Shown here: one piece after another, positions 51,011 to 60,017 of the stretch
Position numbering within the stretch: the stretch's first letter is position 1
Layout: each line of letters opens with the position of its first letter
Assembly: GCF_900099735.1 (NCBI RefSeq)
Contig: NZ_FNDT01000002.1
Location: 296,337-360,336 of the forward strand
DNA from: Arthrobacter subterraneus
Lineage (GTDB): Bacteria > Actinomycetota > Actinomycetes > Actinomycetales > Micrococcaceae
Direction of reading: 5' to 3'
DNA: 64,000 nt
Notes under the pieces: generated by a model
The model's database searches: none
What the model was told of the DNA's origin: nothing
The model's input: the letters and a program-made list of their open reading frames with translations, nothing else
Translations under genes and position numbers: made by a program

Positions 51011-51631
51011 CTAGTCGAACGTCGGCTGGGACGTGCGGGATCGCTTCAGCTCGAAAAACTCCGGGAATTCCGCCATCATGACGGCACCGTCGAAAATACG
51101 GCCGGCTTCCTCTCCGCGCGGGATACGCGTAAGGACGGGACCAAAGAACGCGGTTCCATTGAAGGCGACGACGGGGGTTCCGACCTCGTCGCCAACCTTG
51201 TCGATGCCTTCCTGGTGGGACGCCCGGAGCTGGCCGTCATACTCGTCGCTGGTTGCATACCCTGCAAGCGATGCGGGCAGCCCGGTTTCTTCAAGGGCTT
51301 CGGTGATGACCGTCTGGTAGTCGGAGTTGCCTCCGTTATGAATGCGGCTGCCCATGGCGTCGTACAGCTTCTTGACGTTTTCCGGCCCATGGAGCTCGGC
51401 GGCCGCGATAATCACCCGCACGGGCCCCCAGGCCTGCTTCATGCCCTCTTTGTAGTCTTCGGGGAGATCCCTGCCCTCGTTGAGGACGGACAGGCTCATC
51501 ACGTGCCAGTCCACCGAGACGTCGCGCACCTTCTCGACCTCGCCCATCCAGCGGGAGGTGATCCAGGCAAACGGACAGACCGGGTCAAACCAGAAATCGG
51601 CCTTTTTCGCGGTCTCACTGGCAACAGTCAT
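51011..51631 (-). CDS. DsbA-fold protein, mycothiol-dependent nitroreductase (Rv2466c) family
   Basis: This 206-residue thioredoxin-fold protein with a helical insertion matches the Rv2466c/Mrx2 family. The active-site region is [16 protein letters not shown]: Cys19 is kept but the expected second cysteine is Ala22 (CPFA instead of CPWC). The cis-proline segment GTPVVAF is present. It may act by a monothiol mechanism with mycothiol. It lies downstream of clpX on the same strand; in M. tuberculosis the homologue is near the same clp-tig-nei-rpiB cluster. Confidence 0.85.
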   Translation of the reverse strand: MTVASETAKKADFWFDPVCPFAWITSRWMGEVEKVRDVSVDWHVMSLSVLNEGRDLPEDYKEGMKQAWGPVRVIIAAAELHGPENVKKLYDAMGSRIHNGGNSDYQTVITEALEETGLPASLAGYATSDEYDGQLRASHQEGIDKVGDEVGTPVVAFNGTAFFGPVLTRIPRGEEAGRIFDGAVMMAEFPEFFELKRSRTSQPTFD

Positions 51632-51750
51632 GAACAGTACTCCTTGGTTGGCGCGGAATCAGGAAACGGCCATGCCTCTGACGGGCAGTCCGTTCTCTCC
51701 GTGGCAACCCCAGCCTCCTGCCCGGTATTCCCAGGGCGGTTCAGGAACTG

Positions 51751-53043
51751 CTAGGCGGACTTGTTCCGGCGCTTGGCCACCACATCGTGTGAGATGAGCG
51801 TGGGCTCAGCCGTCTTGTCTACGACGGCCGCGCTGATCACCACGGCAGCAATGTCTTCCCGGCTCGGCAGATCGAACATCACCGGCAGGAGGACTTCCTC
51901 CATGATGGCGCGCAGGCCACGGGCGCCGGTTCCGCGTTCGAGGGCCTGGTCGGCGATCGCTTCCAGCGCCTTCGGCTCGAACACGAGTTCCACGCCGTCC
52001 AGGGCGAACATCTTCTGATACTGCTTGATCAGCGCATTCTTGGGCTCTGTGAGGATCTGCATCAGCGCCGGACGGTCAAGGTGCGTGACAGTAGTGATGA
52101 CCGGGAGACGCCCGATGAACTCGGGAATGAGGCCGAACTTGAGCAGGTCTTCCGGCATGACGTCGCCGTAGCTCACTTCCTCGTTTGTGAGGGAGCTCAG
52201 GGGCGCGCCGAATCCGATGCCCTTTCGTCCGGCACGGGACCCGATGATCTCTTCCAGGCCGGCAAAGGCACCCGCCACGATGAAGAGGACATTGGTGGTG
52301 TCGATCTGGATGAATTCCTGATGAGGATGCTTGCGGCCGCCCTGCGGCGGAACCGAAGCGACAGTGCCCTCAAGGATCTTCAGCAGAGCCTGCTGGACTC
52401 CCTCACCCGAGACATCCCGGGTGATGGACGGGTTCTCGCTTTTCCGCGAGATCTTGTCGATCTCGTCGATATAAATGATTCCCTGCTCGGCCTTCTTGAC
52501 GTCATAGTCCGCTGCCTGGATGAGCTTGAGCAGGATGTTCTCCACATCCTCCCCGACGTAACCGGCCTCGGTCAGGGCGGTGGCGTCGGCCACTGCGAAC
52601 GGCACATTAAGCCGGCGGGCAAGGGTCTGCGCGAGGTAGGTCTTGCCGCAGCCCGTCGGTCCGATGAGCAGGATGTTGGACTTCGCGATTTCAACGTCTT
52701 CAGCGGGGGAAGCCTCCGAGAGGTTGGCTGATGCCCGCGGTGTGTGCCCCGACTGGATGCGCTTGTAATGGTTGTAGACCGCCACCGCCAGCGAACGCTT
52801 GGCAGGCTCCTGCCCGATGACGTACTCCTGCAGGAAGTCGAAGATTTCGCGCGGCTTGGGCAGCTCGAACGTGCCGAGGTCGGCAACCTCGGACAGCTCT
52901 TCCTCGATGATCTCGTTGCAGAGCTCAATGCATTCGTCGCAGATGTAGACGCCCGGGCCCGCGATGAGCTTCCGGACCTGCTTCTGGCTTTTGCCACAGA
53001 AAGAGCACTTGAGTAGATCGGTGCTCTCACCAATGCGAGCCAT
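51751..53043 (-). CDS. clpX: ATP-dependent Clp protease ATP-binding subunit ClpX
   Basis: ClpX unfolds substrates for ClpP. The protein is 430 residues with an N-terminal C4 zinc finger (Cys13, Cys16, Cys35, Cys38), Walker A GPTGCGKT (128-135), Walker [10 protein letters not shown] and the ClpP-docking IGF loop in RKGIGFGA (about 275). ATG 53043 has AGGGGA upstream. It is separated from clpP2 by 189 bp containing a strong hairpin, so it is probably a separate transcription unit. Confidence 0.98.
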   Translation of the reverse strand: MARIGESTDLLKCSFCGKSQKQVRKLIAGPGVYICDECIELCNEIIEEELSEVADLGTFELPKPREIFDFLQEYVIGQEPAKRSLAVAVYNHYKRIQSGHTPRASANLSEASPAEDVEIAKSNILLIGPTGCGKTYLAQTLARRLNVPFAVADATALTEAGYVGEDVENILLKLIQAADYDVKKAEQGIIYIDEIDKISRKSENPSITRDVSGEGVQQALLKILEGTVASVPPQGGRKHPHQEFIQIDTTNVLFIVAGAFAGLEEIIGSRAGRKGIGFGAPLSSLTNEEVSYGDVMPEDLLKFGLIPEFIGRLPVITTVTHLDRPALMQILTEPKNALIKQYQKMFALDGVELVFEPKALEAIADQALERGTGARGLRAIMEEVLLPVMFDLPSREDIAAVVISAAVVDKTAEPTLISHDVVAKRRNKSA

Positions 53044-53180
53044 GTGTCAGTCCCCTAACGTGGTCCTGGAGTGTTCCGCCATTGTCTTCGGCTGCCAACT
53101 GGTGTGCTGCGATGGGACGGTCCGGCGGTGCGTCGACTATGTTCCACTCTAGGCCACTTGGTAGCCCGAATCAGCAATAT

Positions 53181-53222
53181 AGCGCCCGTGGTCTTTCCCG
53201 ACAGGGCATGACCACGGGCGCT
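53181..53222 (-). terminator. Hairpin between clpP2 and clpX
   Basis: A 13-bp perfect inverted repeat (AGCGCCCGTGGTC and its complement) with a 16-nt loop lies directly after the clpP2 stop. There is no T-run; it is a likely terminator for the clpP1P2 operon. Confidence 0.65.
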
Positions 53223-53232
53223 ACGGCAATAG

Positions 53233-53907
53233 CTACGGCTTGTTGATCTTCGGCGGCGTGATTTTCCGTGAAGTGAGCACCTCGTCAACGAGGCCGTAAA
53301 CCTTCGCGTCCTCGGCGGTCAGGATCTTGTCACGCTCGATGTCCACGTTGACCTGCTCGGAGGTCTTCCCGCTGTGGAGAGCGAGCGTGTCCTCGAGCCA
53401 GGCGCGCATGCGCATGACCTCGTTGGCCTGGATCTCAAGGTCCGAGGCCTGGCCGCCCTGGCCACCGCCAAGAGCCGGCTGGTGAATGAGCACGCGCGCA
53501 TTGGGAAGGGCAAGACGCTTTCCCGGCGCACCCGCCGCCAGAAGCACTGCCGCCGCGCTCGCGGCCTGTCCGAGGCATACCGTCTGGATCTCCGGGCGGA
53601 TGAACTGCATCGTGTCGTAGATGGCTGTCATCGCGGTGAAGGACCCGCCCGGCGAGTTGATGTACAGGGTGATGTCGCGCTCGGGATCCGTTGACTCAAG
53701 GACCAGCAGCTGTGCCATCACGTCATCGGCGGAGGCGTCATCGACCTGAACGCCCAGGAAGATGATGCGGTCCTCGAACAGTTTGGTGTACGGGTCCTGG
53801 CGCTTGAAACCGTACGGGGTGCGCTCCTCGAACTGAGGAAGGACGTAGCGGTTGCTCGGCAGCTGGGCAGCCCGGCCGCCGGCTGCGGCATGGAAATCGT
53901 GGTTCAT
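53233..53907 (-). CDS. clpP2: ClpP protease subunit 2
   Basis: This is a 224-residue serine peptidase subunit. Ser117 lies in [11 protein letters not shown] and His142 in LIHQPALGG; the N-terminus has a roughly 40-residue extension ([20 protein letters not shown]) typical of ClpP2. It forms the mixed ClpP1P2 tetradecamer with the neighbouring subunit. Spacing of 46 bp to clpP1 implies one operon. All triad positions I can check are kept. Confidence 0.95.
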   Translation of the reverse strand: MNHDFHAAAGGRAAQLPSNRYVLPQFEERTPYGFKRQDPYTKLFEDRIIFLGVQVDDASADDVMAQLLVLESTDPERDITLYINSPGGSFTAMTAIYDTMQFIRPEIQTVCLGQAASAAAVLLAAGAPGKRLALPNARVLIHQPALGGGQGGQASDLEIQANEVMRMRAWLEDTLALHSGKTSEQVNVDIERDKILTAEDAKVYGLVDEVLTSRKITPPKINKP

Positions 53908-53953
53908 GGTGCCTCCTGTGTGGGCGGGTCAGTGAGAGTTGGCTGGATGCGGA

Positions 53954-54577
53954 TTATTCGCGATTGGTGCCGCCGCCGCCGGAGACAGACCCGGCGTGGG
54001 CCGAGATGTGGTCGAAGAATCCGTACTCAAGAGCGTCCTGCGCAGTGAACCACTTGTCGCGGTCATTGTCCTTGAGGATGGTCTCCACCGTCTGGCCGGT
54101 CTGTTCCGCTGTGAGTTCAGCCATGACGCGCTTCATGTGGAGGATCAGTTCTGCCTGGATCTTGATGTCCGAAGCAGTTCCGCCGATCCCACCGGATGGC
54201 TGGTGCATCAGGATGCGTGCATGGGGGGTGGCGTACCGCTTCCCCTTGGTGCCCGAGGACAGGAGGAACTGGCCCATCGAGGCGGCCAGGCCGGTGGCGA
54301 CGGTCACGACGTCGTTCGGGATGAACTGCATGGTGTCGTAGATCGCCATGCCTGCGGTGACCGAACCGCCGGGCGAGTTGATGTAGAGGAAGATGTCCTT
54401 CTCGGAGTCCTCGGCGGACAACAGGAGCAACTGCGAGCAGATTGCGTTCGCATTCTCATCCCGTACCTCGGAACCGAGCCAGATGATCCGCTCCCGCAGG
54501 AGCCGGTTGTAGATGTAGTCGTCGCGGCTGGCAGGATCAACTGTTGCCATGGTCGGTGTGGTGGATTCGGGTGCCAT
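53954..54577 (-). CDS. clpP1: ClpP protease subunit 1
   Basis: This is a 207-residue ClpP with Ser100 in [14 protein letters not shown] and His125 in [11 protein letters not shown]. The N-terminal segment [17 protein letters not shown] is typical of ClpP1 of actinobacteria. ATG 54577 with GAGAGG upstream is used; ATG 54550 is an alternative. It precedes clpP2 and follows tig, the conserved order. Confidence 0.95.
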   Translation of the reverse strand: MAPESTTPTMATVDPASRDDYIYNRLLRERIIWLGSEVRDENANAICSQLLLLSAEDSEKDIFLYINSPGGSVTAGMAIYDTMQFIPNDVVTVATGLAASMGQFLLSSGTKGKRYATPHARILMHQPSGGIGGTASDIKIQAELILHMKRVMAELTAEQTGQTVETILKDNDRDKWFTAQDALEYGFFDHISAHAGSVSGGGGTNRE

Positions 54578-54697
54578 TGCTGATTGACCTCTCACTCAGG
54601 TTTTTCTCTCACTGGACACTAACCTGTTTGGTGCTGGTTTTGCTCCCGTGCCCTGAGCTGTTCGCTGACGGCGTTAGGACGCGGCGGCTTAACGGAA

Positions 54698-54726
54698 GAT
54701 GCCGCCAGCGCTTTGCTGGCGGCATC
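54698..54726 (-). terminator. Hairpin between tig and clpP1
   Basis: GATGCCGCCAGC pairs with GCTGGCGGCATC over a 5-nt loop just after the tig stop; the minus-strand continuation TTCCGTTAA is weakly T-rich. It is a likely tig terminator. Confidence 0.7.
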
Positions 54727-54744
54727 GACGGGGAGCTTCGCGGG

Positions 54745-56163
54745 CTATGCCTTGGTGGAGTCTTTCTCCGCGGCGTCGGTCTCCTCGACGGGCGCCTCGG
54801 AGTCCGCGGAGGCTGCCTCAGTTGCGTCGTCCTCGACCGGTCCCTCGTCCGCGGCCTGATCGGTTTCGCCGGCCGGACGCACGAAGTCGGAGAGATCCAC
54901 TGTCTCACCGTTGGAGTCGGTGACCACGGCGAGTTCAAGCACCCTGGCAAGGGCCTTGCGGCGGCGTACTTCACCGACGATCATCGGCACCTGGCCGCTC
55001 TGGTCGAGCATCTGGGCGAACTGGTTGGGGTCCATCCCGTACTGGCTTGCGGAGGTCACGATGTAGTCGATCAGCTCATTCTGGCTGACACCGATCTCTT
55101 CCTTCTCGGCCACCGCATCAAGCACGATCTCGTTCCGGAATGCCTGCTCGGTGTTCTGGCGCACCTCGGCGCGGTGCTCGTCAGTGTCGTGGTCCGCGCC
55201 GGCGGAGTGGCTGGTCTCCGAATTGAAGTGCTGCTCCAGCTGCTCTTCGATGACAGACTCCGGCACGGGGACCTCGACGAGCTCCAGGAGCTTCTCCAGA
55301 ACCTTGTCGCGGGCTTCCACGCCCTGCTCCACCAGCTTGTCCTCAGCCGCACGCTTGGCGAGATCAGCGCGCAGTTCATCGATGGTGTCGAACTCGCTCG
55401 CGAGCTGCGCGAAATCATCGTTGGCATCAGGGAGCTCGCGCTCCTTGACTGCCTTGACGGATACGGTGACCTCTGCGGCCTTGCCCGTGTGCTCGCCGCC
55501 GGCGAGGGTCGTTTCAAAAGTGGAGGATTCCCCGGCGCTCAGTCCGGTCACCGCTTCATCCATGCCTTCGAGCATGGTGCCGGACCCTACCTGGTAAGAG
55601 ATGTCCGCCGCGGAGTCCACTTCCTCGCCGTCGACCTTCGCCGTCAGGTCGAGCGTGAGGAAATCGCCGTCGGTTGCGGGACGGTCCACGTCCTTGAGGG
55701 TGCCGAACCGACCGCGCAGCTCATCCAGGGCCTTCACGATGTCCTCATCGGATGCCTTGGCAGCCTCGACGGTGACCTCCAGCCCGGAGTACTCGGGCAG
55801 CTCTATCTCGGGACGAATGTCGAGTTCAACCGTGAACAGGAGCTGGCCGTCCTGTGCCGACGGGTCCGGAACCTCGGTGATTTCCACCTCTGGCCGGCTC
55901 AGCGGACGGATGTTGGTCTCCTGGACCGCGGTCTGGTAGAAGCCGTTGAGGCCCTCGTTGATCGCCGTCTCAATGACGTAACCGCGCCCAACCCGCTGGT
56001 CGATGAGCTTGTTGGGGACCTTGCCCTTACGGAAACCCGGAACCTGCACCTGGGTGGCGATGGTCTTGTAGGCAGCTTCGATGTTCGGCTTGAGTTCCTC
56101 GAAAGGGACCTCCACGTTGAGCTTCACTCGCGTGGGAGTGAGGTTTTCGACAGCGCTCTTCAC
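54745..56163 (-). CDS. tig: Trigger factor
   Basis: This ribosome-bound chaperone and prolyl isomerase is 472 residues. The ribosome-docking signature GFRKGKVP is at about 43-50, the FKBP-type domain spans about 155-240 ([23 protein letters not shown]) and the C-terminal chaperone arms follow. The last roughly 50 residues are acidic ([20 protein letters not shown]) as in other actinobacteria. GTG 56163 has CAGGAG 9 nt upstream. Confidence 0.97.
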   Translation of the reverse strand: MKSAVENLTPTRVKLNVEVPFEELKPNIEAAYKTIATQVQVPGFRKGKVPNKLIDQRVGRGYVIETAINEGLNGFYQTAVQETNIRPLSRPEVEITEVPDPSAQDGQLLFTVELDIRPEIELPEYSGLEVTVEAAKASDEDIVKALDELRGRFGTLKDVDRPATDGDFLTLDLTAKVDGEEVDSAADISYQVGSGTMLEGMDEAVTGLSAGESSTFETTLAGGEHTGKAAEVTVSVKAVKERELPDANDDFAQLASEFDTIDELRADLAKRAAEDKLVEQGVEARDKVLEKLLELVEVPVPESVIEEQLEQHFNSETSHSAGADHDTDEHRAEVRQNTEQAFRNEIVLDAVAEKEEIGVSQNELIDYIVTSASQYGMDPNQFAQMLDQSGQVPMIVGEVRRRKALARVLELAVVTDSNGETVDLSDFVRPAGETDQAADEGPVEDDATEAASADSEAPVEETDAAEKDSTKA

Positions 56164-56272
56164 AGCCTAGTACTCCTGAATGATAGGGATCGGTTCTGCA
56201 CCGGGTTGGAAATCCCGCAAGGGATCATTTCTGCACCGAGTGATACAAATTTCTGCACCGTTTAACGCAGAG

Positions 56273-56346
<74 letters not shown>

Positions 56347-56477
56347 TTGAGTGCAGAGGCAAGTCTACGAAAGAAACCGCGCGGTTGCACATTTTGAGAA
56401 TTCCGGGCCCTTATGGTGTAGTTATATGCGTTCCAGCCGACCGCTCATCTCCACGAGAGCGCACAGTGGCCGGATCC

Positions 56478-56548
56478 GGGGATGTAGCTTAATGGTAAAG
56501 CCTCAGTCTTCCAAACTGATTACGCGGGTTCGATTCCCGTCATCCCCT
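56478..56548 (+). tRNA. tRNA-Gly (UCC)
   Basis: Acceptor GGGGATG/CATCCCC, short D arm GCTTAATGGTAAAGC, anticodon loop CTTCCAA (anticodon TCC), T arm GCGGG/CCCGT with TTCGATT, discriminator T, encoded CCA at 56549-56551. It is divergent from tRNA-Pro. Confidence 0.97.
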
Positions 56549-56594
56549 CCACTTCCCTAAAACGGGTTCCCTGAACGAGGCGCTTTCAGCCTGA

Positions 56595-57494
56595 TCAGGC
56601 CGCCTGGCAGGACGGGCACCAGTAGAGTTTCCTCGCTCCCATCTCGGCCATCGCCACCATCGTTCCGCAGATCCGGCACGCCAGGCCGGTACGTTTATAA
56701 ACGTAGTGCGCGTCTTCCACGGGTACACCGGAATCCGTGCCGGCCGGTCCCTCCCGGTGGGAGGGAGCCGTGGTGATGATGCGGCCGGCTCGCACCCCGT
56801 CGTTCATCAGGAAGACCAGGTCCTCCCAGAGCGCCGCCGCGTCGTCGTCTCGCAGTGCAGCACCCGGCAGCCACGGATACACCCTGCCCCGGAAGAGGGC
56901 CTCTGCACGGTAGACATTCCCGACGCCGGCAATCACCTCCTGGTTCATGAGCGACAGGCCCACAGCGGTCCGCTTCCGCTGGACTCTCGCAACGAACTCG
57001 CCGGGGTCCGATCCCGGGTCCAGCGGATCCGGTCCGAGCTTTGCGATGATTGCGTCGCGTTCGGCTCCCGTGATGAGCTCACACGCTGTCGGGCCGCGGA
57101 GATCCGCCCAGCCGTGAGCGGAGGCCAACCGGACACGGACTGCACCGACCGGAGGAGGCGGGCCGGCATAGACGGAAGCAGCGCCGTCGTCGTGGGCGGT
57201 TTCCCGCTCCCCTATCCGTCTCGGAGCGCCAATGCTGGATGCCCCCTGGAACCGGCTGTCCCCGCCGAAGCTCCACGCGCCGTACAGACCGAGGTGCACC
57301 CGCAGCACGAGCTCGTTGTGGAATTCCAGGAACAACTGCTTGCCATGTGCTCGGGCGCCGGTCAACACGCCGCCGTCGAGCCGCTCGGCCCCTGCCGCGA
57401 ACCGGCCCTGCGGGCTGCTGACCCTCAGGGCCTCGCCGGCGAAGACCGACGCAAACTGCCGGGCGATCCGGTGGATCGAGTGGCCCTCGGGCAT
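56595..57494 (-). CDS. Fpg/Nei family DNA glycosylase (Nei1-like)
   Basis: This 299-residue bifunctional DNA glycosylase/AP lyase has the essential N-terminus MPEGHSIHR (Pro2, Glu3 numbered with Met), the H2TH region NQEVIAGVGNVYRAE and a C4 zinc finger (CRICG...CPSC) at the C-terminus. The wording PEGHSIHRIAR and VSSPQGRFA resembles M. tuberculosis Nei1 (Rv2464c), which also neighbours rpiB. An insertion near residues 85-110 (Ser/Gly/Glu-rich) is variable. It overlaps the rpiB stop by 1 bp, so the two are co-translated. Confidence 0.92.
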   Translation of the reverse strand: MPEGHSIHRIARQFASVFAGEALRVSSPQGRFAAGAERLDGGVLTGARAHGKQLFLEFHNELVLRVHLGLYGAWSFGGDSRFQGASSIGAPRRIGERETAHDDGAASVYAGPPPPVGAVRVRLASAHGWADLRGPTACELITGAERDAIIAKLGPDPLDPGSDPGEFVARVQRKRTAVGLSLMNQEVIAGVGNVYRAEALFRGRVYPWLPGAALRDDDAAALWEDLVFLMNDGVRAGRIITTAPSHREGPAGTDSGVPVEDAHYVYKRTGLACRICGTMVAMAEMGARKLYWCPSCQAA

Positions 57495-57967
57495 TACTGG
57501 AGAATTTCGCCGGTGGTTTCATAGGCGGCGATCTTGCTGATGCGCCGGATGTGCCGCTCTGCCGCACTGAACGGTTCCGCGAGGAAGGTCTCGACGATTG
57601 CGGTGGCCTCCTCCAGGGAGTGCTGACGCCCCCCGAGCGCAACGACGTTCGCGTCATTGTGATTGCGCGCAAGCCTGGCGGTGTCGAGGTTCCAGGCAAG
57701 CGCGGCCCGTACGCCGCGGACCTTGTTCGCCGCAATCTGCTCGCCGTTGCCTGAACCGCCCAGGACTATGCCGAGCGCCTCAACACCGGAGAGCTGATCA
57801 TCGACCACTGCCAGCGCGGCGTTGATGCAGAAGGCCGGGTAATCGTCTTCCGGGTCATACGCCGATGGCCCGTGATCAACCATCTCGTATCCCCTGGCGC
57901 TGAGGTGCGAGACGAGGTGGGCGCTCAACTCCATGCCGGCATGGTCTGTTGCGATGTGGACGCGCAT
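57494..57967 (-). CDS. rpiB: Ribose-5-phosphate isomerase B
   Basis: This 157-residue isomerase links ribose-5-P and ribulose-5-P. VHIATDHAGMELS and GIVLGGSGNGEQIAANKV are characteristic. The E. coli catalytic cysteine is absent; Glu76 occupies the position of the catalytic Glu of the mycobacterial enzyme. ATG 57967 is used, giving the family start; a short upstream extension is rejected. It partners with rpe (20790-21443) in the non-oxidative pentose phosphate pathway. Confidence 0.94.
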   Translation of the reverse strand: MRVHIATDHAGMELSAHLVSHLSARGYEMVDHGPSAYDPEDDYPAFCINAALAVVDDQLSGVEALGIVLGGSGNGEQIAANKVRGVRAALAWNLDTARLARNHNDANVVALGGRQHSLEEATAIVETFLAEPFSAAERHIRRISKIAAYETTGEILQ

Positions 57968-58129
57968 GTGGGTTCCGTTCTGTGATTCCGGTCGGCTTTT
58001 CACTCAAGGCTAGTGCTTTCCCGCGCCGCTGCCGCACTGTGTCGGTCAGCCTTCGCGGCTGCGGAAATCCTAGGTTTTCTCCAAGCAGCGGAGTCCATCC
58101 TTTGTGTACATCCTAGGAAAGGAACACCG

Positions 58130-59725
58130 ATGTCTGTTTCTCGACGTCAGGTCCTCACGTTCGGGGGACTAGGGGTAATCGGAGCCGGGGCGCTGGCGGT
58201 GCCCTTCGGCTCCATCAGTGCGAAGTCGGCCAGCAAGCTGGCGGACGCCGATATGCCGATCCCGTACCGCACTCTCCTCACCGTTCCGCCGATCCTGCAG
58301 CCGTATGCGGTGGGACGTGCCCCTGACGGAGCCAAGGTTCATTACTACAGCGTGACCCAGAAGGCCGGCACCGCCAGGATCCTTCCTCGGCTGACCACCC
58401 CGATCCTGGGCTACAACGGAATTTTTCCCGGCCCCACCATCGACCTCCTCCAGGGCACGAGGGCCGTGCTGAAGATCCGCAACCAGCTCCCGCAGACCCA
58501 CCCGCTTCACGGGCATACCCTGTCCACGTCGACCCACCTGCACGGTTCAGCGTCGCTCCCCCAGTTCGACGGCTATGCCAGCGACGTCACTCCTCCCGGG
58601 TTCGCGAAGAATTATGAGTACCCGAACTTCCAGTCAGCCCGGACCCTCTGGTACCACGACCACAACGTGCACAACACGTCGGAGAACGCGTATTCGGGCC
58701 TTTCGGCCCAGTTCTGCATGCATGACCCGGCTGAGCGGGAGCTCCTGCCGCAGAACAATTTCGACGTTCCGCTGACCCTTTCGGATGCCATGTTCGCCGC
58801 GGACGGCAGCCTCGCCTATGACGACAATTCACATTCCGGGCTCTGGGGGGATGTGATCCTGGTGAACGGAAAACCCTGGCCGGTGATGAAGGTCCAGCGC
58901 CGGGTGTACCGCTTCCGGATCCTCAACGCGTCCATTTCCCGCTCCTTCCGGCCGACGCTGAGCACAGGGGAAGGTGTGCACATCGTGGCCACCGACGGCG
59001 GGCTGATGCCGAAGACGCAGACCGTCGATTCCTGGCGCCACGCCGGAGCCGAACGGTACGAGATCCTGGTCGATTTCTCCGTGTACCAGCCCGGGCAGCG
59101 CGTCGAGCTGCGAAATCTGTCGAACAAAAACAACATCGACTACGACTTCACGGACCGGATTATGGCTTTCGACGTGACGGATGAACCCGTCGATACTTCC
59201 GATCCGACCTGGAAGACGATCCCGCAGATCCTCGCTTCCCACGAAGTGATGGACCTGCGGCCGGCCCGCGACACCCGCGTCCGCAAATTCCGGGTGAAGC
59301 GCAATGACGACGTGTGGGTGATCGGTGAGGATTCCTGGGCCGACATCATTGCGAGCGGCTACCGGAGGGTCTGTGCCGATCCCGCGCTCGGCGCCACGGA
59401 GATCTGGGAGTTCGAGAACAGCTCCGGCGGCTGGTTCCACCCGATCCATATTCATCTGGTGGATTTCCAGATCCTCAGCAGGAACGGGCGCGCACCCTTC
59501 TCCTACGAGATGGGGCCCAAGGATGTGGTGTACGTCGGAGAAGGTGAGACGGTCCGCCTGCTCATGAAGTTCGGGCCGCACCGCGGCAAGTACATGATCC
59601 ACTGCCACAACCTGCCGCACGAGGACCACGACATGATGACCCAGTTCTCGGTCGGCCTGAAGCCGGGCCAGGTGGATCTTAACGACCCGATGAAGGCGGC
59701 TCCCGCTTTCTGGGACGGTCAGTAA
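58130..59725 (+). CDS. Tat-exported multicopper oxidase
   Basis: This 531-residue secreted protein has a Tat signal SRRQVLTFGGLGVIGAGALA at the N-terminus. Copper-binding motifs occur in order: HLHG, WYHDHNVH (N-terminal cupredoxin), HPIHIHLVDF and HCHNLPHEDHDMM (C-terminal, type 1 Cys and trinuclear ligands). The layout is that of CotA/bilirubin-oxidase-like or phenoxazinone-synthase-like oxidases. ATG 58130 has AGGAAAGGA upstream; the in-frame extension would break the Tat signal. No copper-resistance genes adjoin, so the role (laccase-like or metal oxidation) is open. Confidence 0.93.
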   Translation: MSVSRRQVLTFGGLGVIGAGALAVPFGSISAKSASKLADADMPIPYRTLLTVPPILQPYAVGRAPDGAKVHYYSVTQKAGTARILPRLTTPILGYNGIFPGPTIDLLQGTRAVLKIRNQLPQTHPLHGHTLSTSTHLHGSASLPQFDGYASDVTPPGFAKNYEYPNFQSARTLWYHDHNVHNTSENAYSGLSAQFCMHDPAERELLPQNNFDVPLTLSDAMFAADGSLAYDDNSHSGLWGDVILVNGKPWPVMKVQRRVYRFRILNASISRSFRPTLSTGEGVHIVATDGGLMPKTQTVDSWRHAGAERYEILVDFSVYQPGQRVELRNLSNKNNIDYDFTDRIMAFDVTDEPVDTSDPTWKTIPQILASHEVMDLRPARDTRVRKFRVKRNDDVWVIGEDSWADIIASGYRRVCADPALGATEIWEFENSSGGWFHPIHIHLVDFQILSRNGRAPFSYEMGPKDVVYVGEGETVRLLMKFGPHRGKYMIHCHNLPHEDHDMMTQFSVGLKPGQVDLNDPMKAAPAFWDGQ

Positions 59726-59748
59726 AACCCCGACGACTTTCTCTTCCA

Positions 59749-59792
59749 GTCCAGGCGGTCTTCCCGGAAACGGGTGGACCGCCTGGACTTTT
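59749..59792 (+). terminator. Intrinsic terminator of the multicopper oxidase
   Basis: GTCCAGGCGGTC pairs with GACCGCCTGGAC (12 bp) over a 16-nt loop that can itself pair (CCCG/CGGG), followed by TTTT at 59789-59792. Its position 24 bp after the stop fits a plus-strand terminator. Confidence 0.85.
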
Positions 59793-59843
59793 GTGTGTCT
59801 CCACACGGCTCAGGGAACCCCCATCCCAGACAACGACGGCGGT

Positions 59844-59879
59844 GGGAGGCGGGGATTGCGCTGCCATTCCCCGCCTCCC
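59844..59879. repeat. Inverted repeat in the gene-poor gap
   Basis: GGGAGGCGGGGA and TCCCCGCCTCCC form a 12-bp perfect stem with a 12-nt loop, midway in the 292-bp gap 59726-60017. There is no T-run. It could be a remnant terminator; no promoter or ORF goes with it. Confidence 0.5.
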
Positions 59880-59951
59880 TGTCGCCCCCTTCCCTCGCGC
59901 TTGGAAATGAGACGCCTGGTGCGGGACGTCGAACGGCTGGATGACGCAAAG

Positions 59952-59987
59952 GAGGCCTCCCGCACCGTGAACAGTGCGGGAGGCCTC
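59952..59987 (-). terminator. Terminator after the secreted repeat protein
   Basis: A 14-bp perfect inverted repeat (GAGGCCTCCCGCAC and its complement) with an 8-nt loop lies 30 bp past the stop of the minus-strand gene. CTTTG follows on the minus strand and TTCTT on the plus strand. It is probably bidirectional, mainly serving 60018-63545. Confidence 0.75.
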
Positions 59988-60017
59988 TTCTTGCCGGCCA
60001 GTCTCACCGGGTGATTG

